64,000 bases of DNA from Heterorhizobium halophytocola (GTDB taxonomy: Bacteria > Pseudomonadota > Alphaproteobacteria > Rhizobiales > Rhizobiaceae): positions 186,001-250,000 of the forward strand of contig NZ_JAGGJU010000006.1 in assembly GCF_017873095.1 (NCBI RefSeq), given 5' to 3'. Positions 1-8,600 of this stretch are shown here, in pieces. The notes below the pieces were generated by a model. That model was given only the letters and a program-made list of their open reading frames with translations. It searched no databases and was not told the DNA's origin. Each line of letters starts with the position of its first letter. Position 1 is the stretch's first letter. The translations under genes and the position numbers were made by a program.

Positions 1-990
1 GCGGGTATCGAGCACATCACGGTTGAACAGGACGAGAGCGGCATGCGCCTCGACCGCTGGTTCAAGATTCACTATCCCGGTCTCGGATTCGGCGCTTTGC
101 AGAAGCTGTTGCGTTCCGGCCAGGTGCGCGTCGATGGCGGTCGGGTGAAGACCGATGCGCGGGTGCAGCCGGGACAGACGATCCGCATCCCGCCGATGGA
201 TGTCGATGCCAAGGCGCCGAAATCCGGCCCGATCGCCTTGAAAGACCTGAAGCATGGGGAAGACGGCGAGTTGCTGTCGCGCATGCTGCTGCATGAGGAC
301 GACAAGGTCTTCGTTCTGAACAAGCCGGCTGGCCTGGCCGTGCAGGGCGGCTCCGGTTTGACGCGGCATATCGACAAGATGCTGGAGGCCTGGACCAGCA
401 AGAAGGGCGAGAAGCCGCGCCTGGTGCACCGCCTCGACCGCGATACGTCCGGCGTGCTGGTCGTGGCGCGGACCCGCGGTGCGGCGCAGAAACTGACGGC
501 GGCGTTCCGTGAGCGCGACACGAAGAAGACCTATTGGGCGCTGGTCAGGGGCGTTCCGCGCAAGCGCGAGGACAAGCTGTCGAACTGGCTTGTGAAGGAA
601 GAGACCGAGGACGGCGATCGCATGCGCATCGCCCGGCACGGGGAGGAGGGCGCCGATCATGCGATCTCCTACTACCGCGTGTTGGAAACCGCGGCCCAGA
701 CGATGGCCTGGCTCGAAATGCAGCCCTATACCGGCCGGACGCACCAGTTGCGCATCCATGCGCTGCATCTCGGCCATCCGATCATCGGCGACCCGAAATA
801 CTATATCGAGGATCACAACTGGGAATTTCCAGGCGGCATCCAGAAGCGGCTGCATCTGCATGCCCGACACATCGACATTCCCCATCCGAACGGAGGACGG
901 CTGAAGGTCACGGCGCCGCTGCCGCCGCATATGGTACAGAGCTGGAACCTGCTCGGCTTCGATCTGGAAGGCCGGGAGAACGACGACTGA
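1..990 (+). CDS. RluA-family 23S rRNA pseudouridine synthase (RluC-like), 5' end cut off by window
   Basis: The enzyme isomerises uridine to pseudouridine in rRNA. The frame is open from base 1, so the gene starts upstream of the window and the ATG at 43 is internal; 329 residues are visible. The N-terminal part, from MRLDRWFKIHYPGLGF on, is an S4-like RNA-binding domain. The catalytic domain follows, with the family signature HRLDRDTSG (its second Asp is the catalytic residue) and the later GRTHQLRIH motif. The stop overlaps the start of the downstream HAD gene (ATGA), so the two are co-translated. An RluC/RluD-type rRNA target is likely from the S4 domain plus signature, but the exact uridines modified cannot be read from sequence. 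Confidence 0.93.
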   Translation, partial: AGIEHITVEQDESGMRLDRWFKIHYPGLGFGALQKLLRSGQVRVDGGRVKTDARVQPGQTIRIPPMDVDAKAPKSGPIALKDLKHGEDGELLSRMLLHEDDKVFVLNKPAGLAVQGGSGLTRHIDKMLEAWTSKKGEKPRLVHRLDRDTSGVLVVARTRGAAQKLTAAFRERDTKKTYWALVRGVPRKREDKLSNWLVKEETEDGDRMRIARHGEEGADHAISYYRVLETAAQTMAWLEMQPYTGRTHQLRIHALHLGHPIIGDPKYYIEDHNWEFPGGIQKRLHLHARHIDIPHPNGGRLKVTAPLPPHMVQSWNLLGFDLEGRENDD

Positions 991-1661
991 TGCTGCTGGT
1001 TCTCTTCGATTGCGACGGCACGCTGGTCGACAGCGCCGGCCTGATCCATGAGGTCATGGTCCGCACCTTCGTGCATTTCGGCCACGCACCGCCGAGTTTT
1101 GCCGAGACCAAGTCGATCATCGGGTTGACGCTCGACATCGCGATTGCCAGATTGCAGGGCAAGCGCCATGCCGACGATGAGGCGGTGGCGATGATGGCCC
1201 ATTACAAGCAGATCTTTGCCGGCGTGCGCGCCGGCGGCTTGGCCACCGAGCGGCCCTATGACGGGATACCGGAGGTGATCGCGGCACTGGCTGCGCGCGA
1301 GGACGTGCTGATCGGTGCGGTGACGGGCAAGGCGCGCCGCGGGCTGAACCTGGTGCTTGAAAGCAATGGCTGGAGCGACCATTTCCAGGTCGGGCGGACG
1401 GCCGATGATTGCCCATCCAAGCCGCATCCCGCCATGGTAACGGAGTGCTGCGCGCAAATGGGAACGGATGCCCGCGATACGGTGGTGATCGGCGATGCGA
1501 TCTACGACATGCAGATGGCAAAATCCGCCGGCGCCCATGCGATCGGCGTATCCTGGGGCTATGCCTCGGTGGCCGAGCTCGAAGCTGCGGGTGCCGACGT
1601 GATTGCTCAGACGCCTGCCGACCTTCTGGGACTGATCTTGCGGGAGCGAGCCGATGCGTGA
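990..1661 (+). CDS. HAD-superfamily hydrolase, phosphoglycolate phosphatase-like
   Basis: This is a 223-residue phosphatase of the haloacid dehalogenase superfamily. Motif I is DCDGTLVDS at residues 8-16, whose first Asp is the nucleophile. A Thr in AVTGKARRG fits motif II, KPHP supplies the motif III Lys, and VIGDAIYDM supplies the motif IV acid. A helical cap domain lies between motifs I and II. The start at 990 was chosen because it overlaps the upstream stop as ATGA and puts motif I near the N terminus. The gene sits between an rRNA modification enzyme and ATP12, a rhizobial housekeeping arrangement that says little about substrate; small phosphorylated metabolites are the usual substrates of this family. 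Confidence 0.9.
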   Translation: MLLVLFDCDGTLVDSAGLIHEVMVRTFVHFGHAPPSFAETKSIIGLTLDIAIARLQGKRHADDEAVAMMAHYKQIFAGVRAGGLATERPYDGIPEVIAALAAREDVLIGAVTGKARRGLNLVLESNGWSDHFQVGRTADDCPSKPHPAMVTECCAQMGTDARDTVVIGDAIYDMQMAKSAGAHAIGVSWGYASVAELEAAGADVIAQTPADLLGLILRERADA

Positions 1662-2448
1662 CGAACTTTCCGGTATTTTCACGCCGGAACAGAGCCATGA
1701 GGATCCGGTGCGGCGTGCGCAGATCCAGATGCATCGCCCGCTGCCCAAGCGTTTCTATACCGATGTGACGGTCGAGCCCGAGGATCAGGGTTTTGCGGTG
1801 AAGCTCGACGGCAAGCCGGTAAAGACGCCGGGCCGCAATCCCCTGCAGCTCAGGACCCCGGCGCTGGCCGGGTTGGTGGCGGACGAATGGCGTGCGCAGG
1901 TCGACGTGATCAATCCCGCGACCATGCCGATCACCAAGCTTTCCAATACGGCGATCGATGCGGTCTCGCAGCAGCTCGATGCGGTGGCCGAGGAGATTTT
2001 GAATTTCGCCGGCACGGACGCATTGTTCTACCGCGCGGACACGCCGCAGGAGCTCGTCGCCCGCCAGAACGCGGCCTGGAACCCGATTATCGAATGGGCT
2101 GCGGCAGACCTCGGGGCCCGGTTCATTCTGGCCGAAGGTGTCGTCCACCGGCAGCAGCCGGCCGAATCGCTGGCCGCATTCGCCGCGGCCCTTTCCCGGC
2201 ATCACGAACCCTTTTCGCTTTCCAGCCTGCATGTCATGACGACGCTGACCGGTTCGGCGCTTTTGGCGCTGGCCGTTGCCGAGGGACGCCTGACGACCGA
2301 AGAGGCCTGGGCGCTTGCCCATGTCGACGAGGACTGGACGGAGGAGCATTGGGGCTTCGATGCCGAGGCGCAGGCCCGACGGCAGAAGCGGTTTGAGGAG
2401 ATGCAGGCCGCAGCGCAGCTCTTCCACGCCCATAGAGGGCGCGATTAA
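1654..2448 (+). CDS. ATP12-family F1-ATPase assembly chaperone
   Basis: This 264-residue protein belongs to the ATP12 family, whose mitochondrial members chaperone the alpha subunit of F1-ATPase. A bacterial counterpart is widespread in alphaproteobacteria. Family features are the N-terminal RPLPKRFY segment, the DGKPVKTPGR loop near residues 50-60, the W-containing EWRAQ segment and a C-terminal acidic helix with EDWTEEHWGFD. The start overlaps the HAD stop by 8 bases (ATGCGTGA), consistent with translational coupling in one operon. The protein has no signal peptide and should be cytoplasmic. Confidence 0.93.
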   Translation: MRDELSGIFTPEQSHEDPVRRAQIQMHRPLPKRFYTDVTVEPEDQGFAVKLDGKPVKTPGRNPLQLRTPALAGLVADEWRAQVDVINPATMPITKLSNTAIDAVSQQLDAVAEEILNFAGTDALFYRADTPQELVARQNAAWNPIIEWAAADLGARFILAEGVVHRQQPAESLAAFAAALSRHHEPFSLSSLHVMTTLTGSALLALAVAEGRLTTEEAWALAHVDEDWTEEHWGFDAEAQARRQKRFEEMQAAAQLFHAHRGRD

Positions 2449-2511
2449 TGCTTCACTAACCATGACAGGTCACTCTCCGGCATACGGCTCGAGCCGCGGG
2501 AGAAACCGTTC

Positions 2512-3123
2512 ATGTGCCGTCTGCTGCGTCAGACCTTTATAATGGCCTTGCTTGGCGTCTGCCTTTCGGCCTGCGTTGGCGCCGGCTTCGGCACGAGCGT
2601 CCAGCCGCCGATCTATGATGTGCGCGAGGTCGCGGTGATCGGCCAGGACACCATGCCTGGGGCACTGCTGGCCGGAACGGACCGGCGGGTGCGGGCGTCG
2701 ATCGAATCGACCCGGCGGCTCACGCCGATGGAGCGCGTCGTGCTGACCGTCAAATACCAGCGCTATCGAGCCGGCGGCAAGACACCGGGAGATCCGCGGG
2801 CCATGGCGGAATTCATCGTGACGGCCGCCGACATAGAAAGCGGCTTGCCGGTGGCCGCCGGCACCTTTGTCGTCCATGCCCGGACCGGCCACCCCGCCTG
2901 GGCCGCAGAAAGCCTTGCCGAAGAAGCCGCGTCGCGCATCCGCTTTGCCTTCAGCCTGCGCCCGCCGGATATCGGCGAGATAGCGCGGACCGAACCGTCA
3001 CCGATGGAGACCCGCACGGTCCAGACCGCCTATGCGCCGGTCGGCAGCGGCATGCCGGATGAGACGGTGTTCGAGGTCAACCCCGTGACCGGCCAGCGCA
3101 GGCCGCTGGCCGCGTCCCGCTGA
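2512..3123 (+). CDS. putative lipoprotein of unknown function
   Basis: This 203-residue protein has a short lipoprotein signal peptide: a basic start (MCRLLRQ), a hydrophobic stretch, and a lipobox LSAC near residues 18-21. It should therefore be lipid-anchored on the periplasmic side. The mature part is mixed alpha/beta in character, with no catalytic motif that I recognise; the C-terminal tail is Pro- and Thr-rich and probably flexible. A GGGAG ribosome-binding site precedes the ATG at 2512; a second ATG at 2542 is possible but leaves an unusually short signal. It follows atp12 by about 60 bases and precedes the riboswitch-controlled cobalamin genes. No function is proposed. Confidence 0.75.
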   Translation: MCRLLRQTFIMALLGVCLSACVGAGFGTSVQPPIYDVREVAVIGQDTMPGALLAGTDRRVRASIESTRRLTPMERVVLTVKYQRYRAGGKTPGDPRAMAEFIVTAADIESGLPVAAGTFVVHARTGHPAWAAESLAEEAASRIRFAFSLRPPDIGEIARTEPSPMETRTVQTAYAPVGSGMPDETVFEVNPVTGQRRPLAASR

Positions 3124-3244
3124 TCCGGTCACGGCCCGCAATCTGCTTTGCATCCGACATGCCCGTCCGCCATGCCGACGCCGGCAGCGCACGCTTGGCA
3201 TTCGTTGACTTCCCCCGGCGAAGCACCTAAGTGAAGAGCGTTAA

Positions 3245-3595
3245 GGATGGTTTCCGGAGACCGCGTTTGCGGCCTTGGGAAAGCAAAAGGGAATGCGGAG
3301 GAACGTGCCCGTTGCGGGTGTTTCAATCGCAGCCGACCCCGCGACTGTAGAGTGGCGAGGTTTTGCCGTCCGGTTTCGCGTTCGGGTTCATTGTCCGTGG
3401 CATGGTGCCGCGGGATGGCACGGACGGGATGCCGGAAAAGCCACTGGTATGGCAGATGTGATGAACCGGGGCTGGACGCCTCTATATCTACGAATCGTCC
3501 ACCTTTTCACAGTCTGCGCTGCATGCCGGGAAGGCGAGGTTAAACCGTGGGCTCCTGTCGGAGCCCGCAGCCGCGAGCCAGGAGACCTGCCATCC
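3245..3595 (+). promoter_or_regulatory. cobalamin (AdoCbl) riboswitch upstream of the cob operon
   Basis: The leader has the conserved core of the cobalamin riboswitch: an AAAAGGGAA segment near 3286, GCCGACCCCGCGACTGTAG near 3332-3350, and a textbook B12 box AGCCAGGAGACCTGCC at 3576-3591. GCCACTGG near 3438 and CCGGGAAGGCG near 3526 mark the two sides of the P6 region. Between these sides lie roughly 75 extra bases, so P6 carries a long extension and the element is about 350 nt. A small hairpin (GGGGA/TCCCC, 3620-3633) and then a GGAGG site at about 3645 follow. This suggests control at translation initiation of the next ORFs. AdoCbl would repress the cobP-cobW-cobN set. Confidence 0.93.
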
Positions 3596-3654
3596 ACCGG
3601 GGCGATATTGCCCGAACCTGGGGATTGATCCCCGTTGCCAGCACGGAGGTTGTC

Positions 3655-3783
3655 ATGGCGGCAGAGTTGACAGGCGCAGATCTGCGTCTTGCCGATGCCT
3701 GGCTGTCCGTGCCGGGGCTAGAAAGCGCCGTTTTGGCGCCGGACCATATTTTTCAACCATTTCGGGAGGCAAGCCATGCGTGA
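3655..3783 (+). CDS. possible small protein or leader peptide, 42 residues
   Basis: This short frame begins with ATG 3655 directly behind a strong GGAGG site and ends in an 8-base overlap (ATGCGTGA) with the next gene. The product would be acidic, starts MAAELTGADLRLAD, and has no membrane segment or known motif. It is the first ORF after the cobalamin riboswitch, and the site in front of it is the most likely target of the switch. It could be a real small protein, a leader coupling translation to the next gene, or chance. The good ribosome-binding site and overlapping stop/start argue mildly for translation. Confidence 0.4.
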   Translation: MAAELTGADLRLADAWLSVPGLESAVLAPDHIFQPFREASHA

Positions 3784-4072
3784 GCGCTCCGTTTATCTGA
3801 TGTTGGCCTGCGGGCTGCTGGTCGTGGCAGCGCTTGCTTTCTTCATTCGTCCGCTGCTCGTCGAGGAGGGGAAATCCAACAATGAGCGGGAGGCCCGTGC
3901 CGTCGATGTTCCGGATTCGACGCCGACGGCGACCGTTCCAGCCGAATTTACCACCCGGCCCAGGCAAGGCGATGCGCCGCAGCCGAAGGGCAACTGGCCG
4001 GCGTTCCAGAAGCAGGACGGTGGCCTCTATGCAAGCCCCGAAAAGCCAGAGGGCGAGGCTGCCACTCCATGA
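3776..4072 (+). CDS. small single-pass membrane protein in the cob operon, unknown function
   Basis: This 98-residue protein has one hydrophobic segment at residues 7-26 ([18 protein letters not shown] region). A soluble tail rich in Pro, Thr, Glu and Lys follows, so it looks like an N-terminally anchored protein with most of its mass on the periplasmic side. A GGGAGG site precedes the ATG. It overlaps the start of cobP by 4 bases (ATGA) and lies between the cobalamin riboswitch and cobP, so it should be repressed by cobalamin along with the pathway. I do not recognise the family. A role in cobalt or corrinoid handling at the membrane is only a guess from context. Confidence 0.75.
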   Translation: MRERSVYLMLACGLLVVAALAFFIRPLLVEEGKSNNEREARAVDVPDSTPTATVPAEFTTRPRQGDAPQPKGNWPAFQKQDGGLYASPEKPEGEAATP

Positions 4073-4581
4073 GCAGCGTGCTGGTGATGGGCGGCGCGCG
4101 CTCCGGCAAGTCGCGGTTTGCCGAAGACCTCTGTGCCCGGACCGGGCTTGAGAAACACTATGTGGCGACGGGCCGTGCCTTCGACGACGAGATGCGGTCG
4201 CGTATCGACCGGCACAAGGCCGATCGGGCGGATGCCGGCTGGACGACGCATGAGGAGCCGGAGGCGCTGGCCGCGCTGCTGCAACGGATCGATGCGCCGG
4301 GACGGACGGTTCTGGTGGATTGCCTGACGGTCTGGGTGACCAACCGGATGATGGCGCAGGCCGATGTCGAGGCGGAGGGCAGGCGGCTTGCCGCGCTGGT
4401 GCCGGAACTCAAGGCAGAGATCGTTTTCGTGACCAATGAGGTCGGTCTGGGCATCGTGCCGGAAAATGCGATGGCTCGCGCCTTTCGCGACCATGCCGGA
4501 CGGCTGCACCAGGCCATCGCCGCGGTGGCGGCCGAAGTCTATTTCGTGGCGGCCGGATTGCCGCTCAAAATGAAGGGTTGA
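4069..4581 (+). CDS. cobP: bifunctional adenosylcobinamide kinase / adenosylcobinamide-phosphate guanylyltransferase
   Basis: CobP (CobU) phosphorylates adenosylcobinamide and transfers GMP from GTP to it, giving AdoCbi-GDP, the activated precursor for nucleotide-loop assembly. At 170 residues the protein has the usual family length. The P-loop [12 protein letters not shown] lies at residues 8-19, [12 protein letters not shown] (kinase region) follows, then [17 protein letters not shown] with the conserved His that accepts GMP, then [14 protein letters not shown] (Walker B-like) and [14 protein letters not shown]. It overlaps the preceding small gene and is 6 bases ahead of cobW. Confidence 0.97.
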   Translation: MSSVLVMGGARSGKSRFAEDLCARTGLEKHYVATGRAFDDEMRSRIDRHKADRADAGWTTHEEPEALAALLQRIDAPGRTVLVDCLTVWVTNRMMAQADVEAEGRRLAALVPELKAEIVFVTNEVGLGIVPENAMARAFRDHAGRLHQAIAAVAAEVYFVAAGLPLKMKG

Positions 4582-4587
4582 CGTGAG

Positions 4588-5658
4588 ATGTTGCAACAGA
4601 AGATCCCCGCCACGGTGATCACCGGTTTTCTCGGGGCCGGCAAGACGACGATCATCCGCAACATGCTGATGAATGCCGGCGGCAAGAAGATCGCGCTGAT
4701 TATCAATGAATTCGGCGATCTCGGCGTCGATGGCGACGTGCTGAAGGGCTGCGGCGCGGAAAACTGCACCGAGGACGACATCATCGAACTTACCAATGGC
4801 TGCATCTGCTGCACGGTGGCGGACGATTTCGTGCCGACCATGCAGAAGCTGCTGGAGCGGGATGTGAAGCCCGATCACATCGTCATCGAGACCTCCGGGC
4901 TCGCCCTGCCGCAGCCGCTGGTCGCCGCCTTCAACTGGCCGGATATCCGCACCCGGGTGACCGTCGACGGCGTCGTGACGGTGGTCGACAGTGCTGCGGT
5001 CGCTGCCGGCCGTTTTGCCGACGATCATGACCGGGTGGATGCGGCACGGGTGGCCGACGAGAGCCTCGACCATGACAGCCCGATCGAGGAACTGTTCGAG
5101 GACCAGCTGACCTGCGCCGATCTGATCGTGCTCAACAAGACAGACCTGCTGGATGCCGCGGGCCTTGCCAAAGTCCGGGCCGAGGTCAGCGGCCGCACCG
5201 CCCGCAAGCCCACCCTGATCGAGGCGAAGAACGGCGAGGTGCCGGGCTTCGTCCTGCTGGGTCTGGGCGCCGGCACGGAAGCCGACATCGAAAACCGCAA
5301 GTCGCATCACGAGCGCGAGCATGATGCCCTGCATGCCTCCGGCGAGGCGCATGACCATCACCATGATCACGACGAGTTCGACAGCTTCGTCGTTGAGACC
5401 GGCAGTGTCACCGACCCGGATGGTTTCGTCGACCGCCTGAAGTCGATCATCGCCGAGCACGACGTCTTGCGTCTCAAGGGCTTCGTCGACGTGCCGGGCA
5501 AGCCGATGCGTCTGGTCGTGCAGGCTGTCGGCAGCCGGATCGATACCCATTTCGACCGCCCCTGGGCCAAGGATCCGCGCGCGACCCGGCTCGTCGTCAT
5601 CGGTCTTCACGATCTCGACCAGGCGACGATCGCCGAGGCGATCCGCAACGCTGTCTGA
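4588..5658 (+). CDS. cobW: CobW, G3E-family GTPase, cobalt metallochaperone
   Basis: CobW is the G3E GTPase that delivers cobalt to the aerobic cobalamin pathway. The 356-residue protein has a Walker A GFLGAGKTTIIR near residue 11 and the family metal-binding CxCC motif in NGCICCTV near residue 71. Switch/Walker B (IVIETSGLA) and the NKTD guanine-specificity motif follow. A His/Asp/Glu-rich loop lies at about residues 239-264, and a C-terminal CobW_C domain completes the protein. The His-rich loop is expected for metal binding in this family. It lies between cobP and cobN, the chelatase subunit it is thought to supply. Confidence 0.97.
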   Translation: MLQQKIPATVITGFLGAGKTTIIRNMLMNAGGKKIALIINEFGDLGVDGDVLKGCGAENCTEDDIIELTNGCICCTVADDFVPTMQKLLERDVKPDHIVIETSGLALPQPLVAAFNWPDIRTRVTVDGVVTVVDSAAVAAGRFADDHDRVDAARVADESLDHDSPIEELFEDQLTCADLIVLNKTDLLDAAGLAKVRAEVSGRTARKPTLIEAKNGEVPGFVLLGLGAGTEADIENRKSHHEREHDALHASGEAHDHHHDHDEFDSFVVETGSVTDPDGFVDRLKSIIAEHDVLRLKGFVDVPGKPMRLVVQAVGSRIDTHFDRPWAKDPRATRLVVIGLHDLDQATIAEAIRNAV

Positions 5659-5682
5659 TCAGGGCCAAAGGGCGGTTTCGCC

Positions 5683-8600
5683 ATGCACCTTCTTCTAGCC
5701 CAGAAAGGGTCGATCGCCGACGGCGAGGAGGCGGTCGATCTCGGCCAGACTCCGGCCGACGTGCTGATCCTGTCTGCCGCCGATACAGAACTGGCATCGA
5801 TCGCTGTAGCGGTCGCCCGCAGGCACGAGCAGCAGGCGGCGACAGGACAGATGACGGTGCGGCTTGCCAGCCTGATGAGCCTGAAACACCCGATGTCGGT
5901 CGACACCTATGTCGAACGCACCGCCCGGCACGCCCGGCTGATCATCGTCAGGGCGCTCGGCGGCGCCAGCTATTTCCAGTATCTGCTGGAAGCGCTGCAT
6001 GCGGCGGCGGGGCGCAGCGGTGCAAAAATTGCCGTGCTGCCGGGGGACGACAAGCCGGATGAAGGGTTGATGCCCTATTCCAACCTCGATGCGGCGACGC
6101 TCGGCGAGATCTGGTCCTACCTTACCGAGGGCGGCGCGGAGAATGCCGACGCGCTTCTGGATTACAGCGCCTATCTGCTGCAGCTTCGCAACGAGAAGCC
6201 GCCGGCCGCCCTTCCACTGATGAAGGCCGGCATCTGGTGGCCCGGGCGCGGGGTGATCGGGGTCGAGACCTGGCAGGAGATTGCAGGACGCAAGCGCCCG
6301 GCGCCGCACAAGACATCCTCCGTCATCGGCCCGGCCGACATCGCCGCATCAGCCGGAAGCCACGGCCCGGATGCGACCACAGGGGCTTCCCGGCACTCTG
6401 ACGGCCAAGAGCAGCAGCCGGGAGGTGCGGGCGAGCCTGCGGCCCCCGTCATCGCCATTTCCTTCTACCGCGCCCTGGTGCAGAGCGGCGAGACCCGGCC
6501 GGTGGAAGCGCTGATCGAGGCCTTGGCGGCTAAGGGAATGACCGCGCTGCCGGTCTTCGTCTCCAGCCTGAAGGACCCTGTTTCCGTCGACACCCTCCGG
6601 CACGTCTTTGCCGCGGCGGCGCCGTGCGTCGTCGTCAATACGACCGGCTTTGCCGTTTCGGCGCCGGGCAGCGACAGGCCGTCGACCGTGCTCGACGAGA
6701 CCGGCGCGGTCGTGCTGCAGAGCGTGTTTTCAAGCTCCGCAAGAGAAAGCTGGGCCGCGTCCAGCCAGGGCCTGTCGGCCCGCGATCTCGCCATGCATGT
6801 CGCCCTTCCCGAGATCGACGGCCGGGTGATGACGCGCGCCGTCTCGTTCAAGACCGCGGCGCGCTTCGACGAGGCCGTCGAGGCCAATATCGTCACCCAT
6901 GAGCCCGATCGTGGGCGGATGCGGTTCGTCGCGGAACTTGCCGCGCGGTGGGCAAGGCTGCGGCAGGCGGCGCCCTCCGAAAGGCGCGTGGCGCTCGTCA
7001 TGGCCAATTATCCGAACCGCGATGGCCGTCTCGGCAATGGCGTCGGGCTCGATACGCCGGCCGGCACGATCGAGGTTCTGCGCGCGATGTCCTTAGCCGG
7101 CTACCAAATGGCCGAGATTCCGGCGGACGGCGACGCGCTGATGGCGCATCTGATGGCAGGGCCGACCAATGCGGTCGCCGACGCCCGAGAGATCCGCGAG
7201 ACGATATCGCTGGCCGACTATCTCGGTTTCTTCAACGCCCTTCCGGATGCGATCCGGCAGGCTGTGTCCGACCGATGGGGTCCGCCCGAAAACGATCCGT
7301 TCTTTCGCGAGGATGTCTTTGCCCTGCCGCTGTCGCGCTTCGGCAATCTGCTGATCGGAATCCAGCCGGCCCGCGGCTACAATATCGATCCGAAGGACAG
7401 CTACCATTCGCCGGATCTGGTGCCGCCGCACGGCTATTTCGCCTTCTATGCGCATCTGCGGCAAGGCTTCGATGCTGATGCCGTTATCCATATGGGCAAG
7501 CACGGCAATCTCGAATGGCTGCCGGGCAAGGCACTGGCGCTTAGCGAGGCCTGCTATCCGGAATCCGTCTTCGGCGCGCTGCCGCATCTCTATCCCTTCA
7601 TCGTCAACGATCCGGGCGAGGGCACGCAGGCCAAGCGCAGAACCTCGGCCGTCATCATCGACCACCTGACGCCGCCGCTGACGCGGGCCGAGAGTTATGG
7701 GCCGCTGAAGGATCTCGAGGCGCTGGTCGACGAATATTACGAGGCGGCCGGTGGCGACCCGCGGCGGCTGAAGCTGTTGAAGAAACAGATCCTCGACCTG
7801 ATCGCCGATATCGGTCTCGACCAGGATGCCGGGATCGCCAGCGGGGAGGCGGAGGACACAGCACTCGAAAAGCTGGATGCCTATCTCTGCGATCTCAAGG
7901 AAATGCAGATCCGCGACGGCCTGCACATTTTCGGCAGGGCCCCCGAAGGCCGGCTGTTGACCGATCTGACGGTCGCGCTTGCCCGGGTGCCGCGCGGCCA
8001 GGGCGAGGGCGGCGACCAGAGCCTGCAGCGGGCGATCGCGACGGACCTGCTCGTGAACCATCCCTCTTGTGCCACAGAGGGCTTCGGTCGAGAGCGGAGG
8101 GCACCCCCCTCTGTCCTGCCGGACATCTCCCCCTCAAGGGGGGAGATTACGGAGGCGAGGTCGCAGCATCAGTCGGATATGGCATCCGAGGCGAAAGGTT
8201 CGGCAACTATAGACCACCCCTCGCATGGAATTGCCGACAGCACTGTGACGGCTTTCCCCAACCCGGCTTCCGAGACGGCAGTGGGGCCTCCCCACGAGCC
8301 GATCTCCCCCCTTGAAGGGGAGATGTCCGGCAGGACACAGGGGGGTGGCATCCCCACCGCGCCCAAGTTCGACCCTCTCGACTGCGTCATGTCGCAACCC
8401 TGGACCGGAGACCGGCCGGCGGTGCTCGCCGGTGTCAGTGACGATCCCTGGCGTACACACGGCGACACCGTCGAGCGGATCGAATTGCTGGCTGCGGCCC
8501 TCGTTGCCGAAGAGGCCGTCTGCGCGCCGGACTGGACGAACACGGCCGCCGTCCTCGCGGAAATCGATAGCCGGCTAAGGCCCTCGATCATTCGCTCGGG

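Noticed and set aside
3247..3543. 98-codon frame inside the riboswitch
   Set aside because: It overlaps the conserved structured RNA. The Cys/Arg-rich translation is a by-product of the riboswitch sequence.
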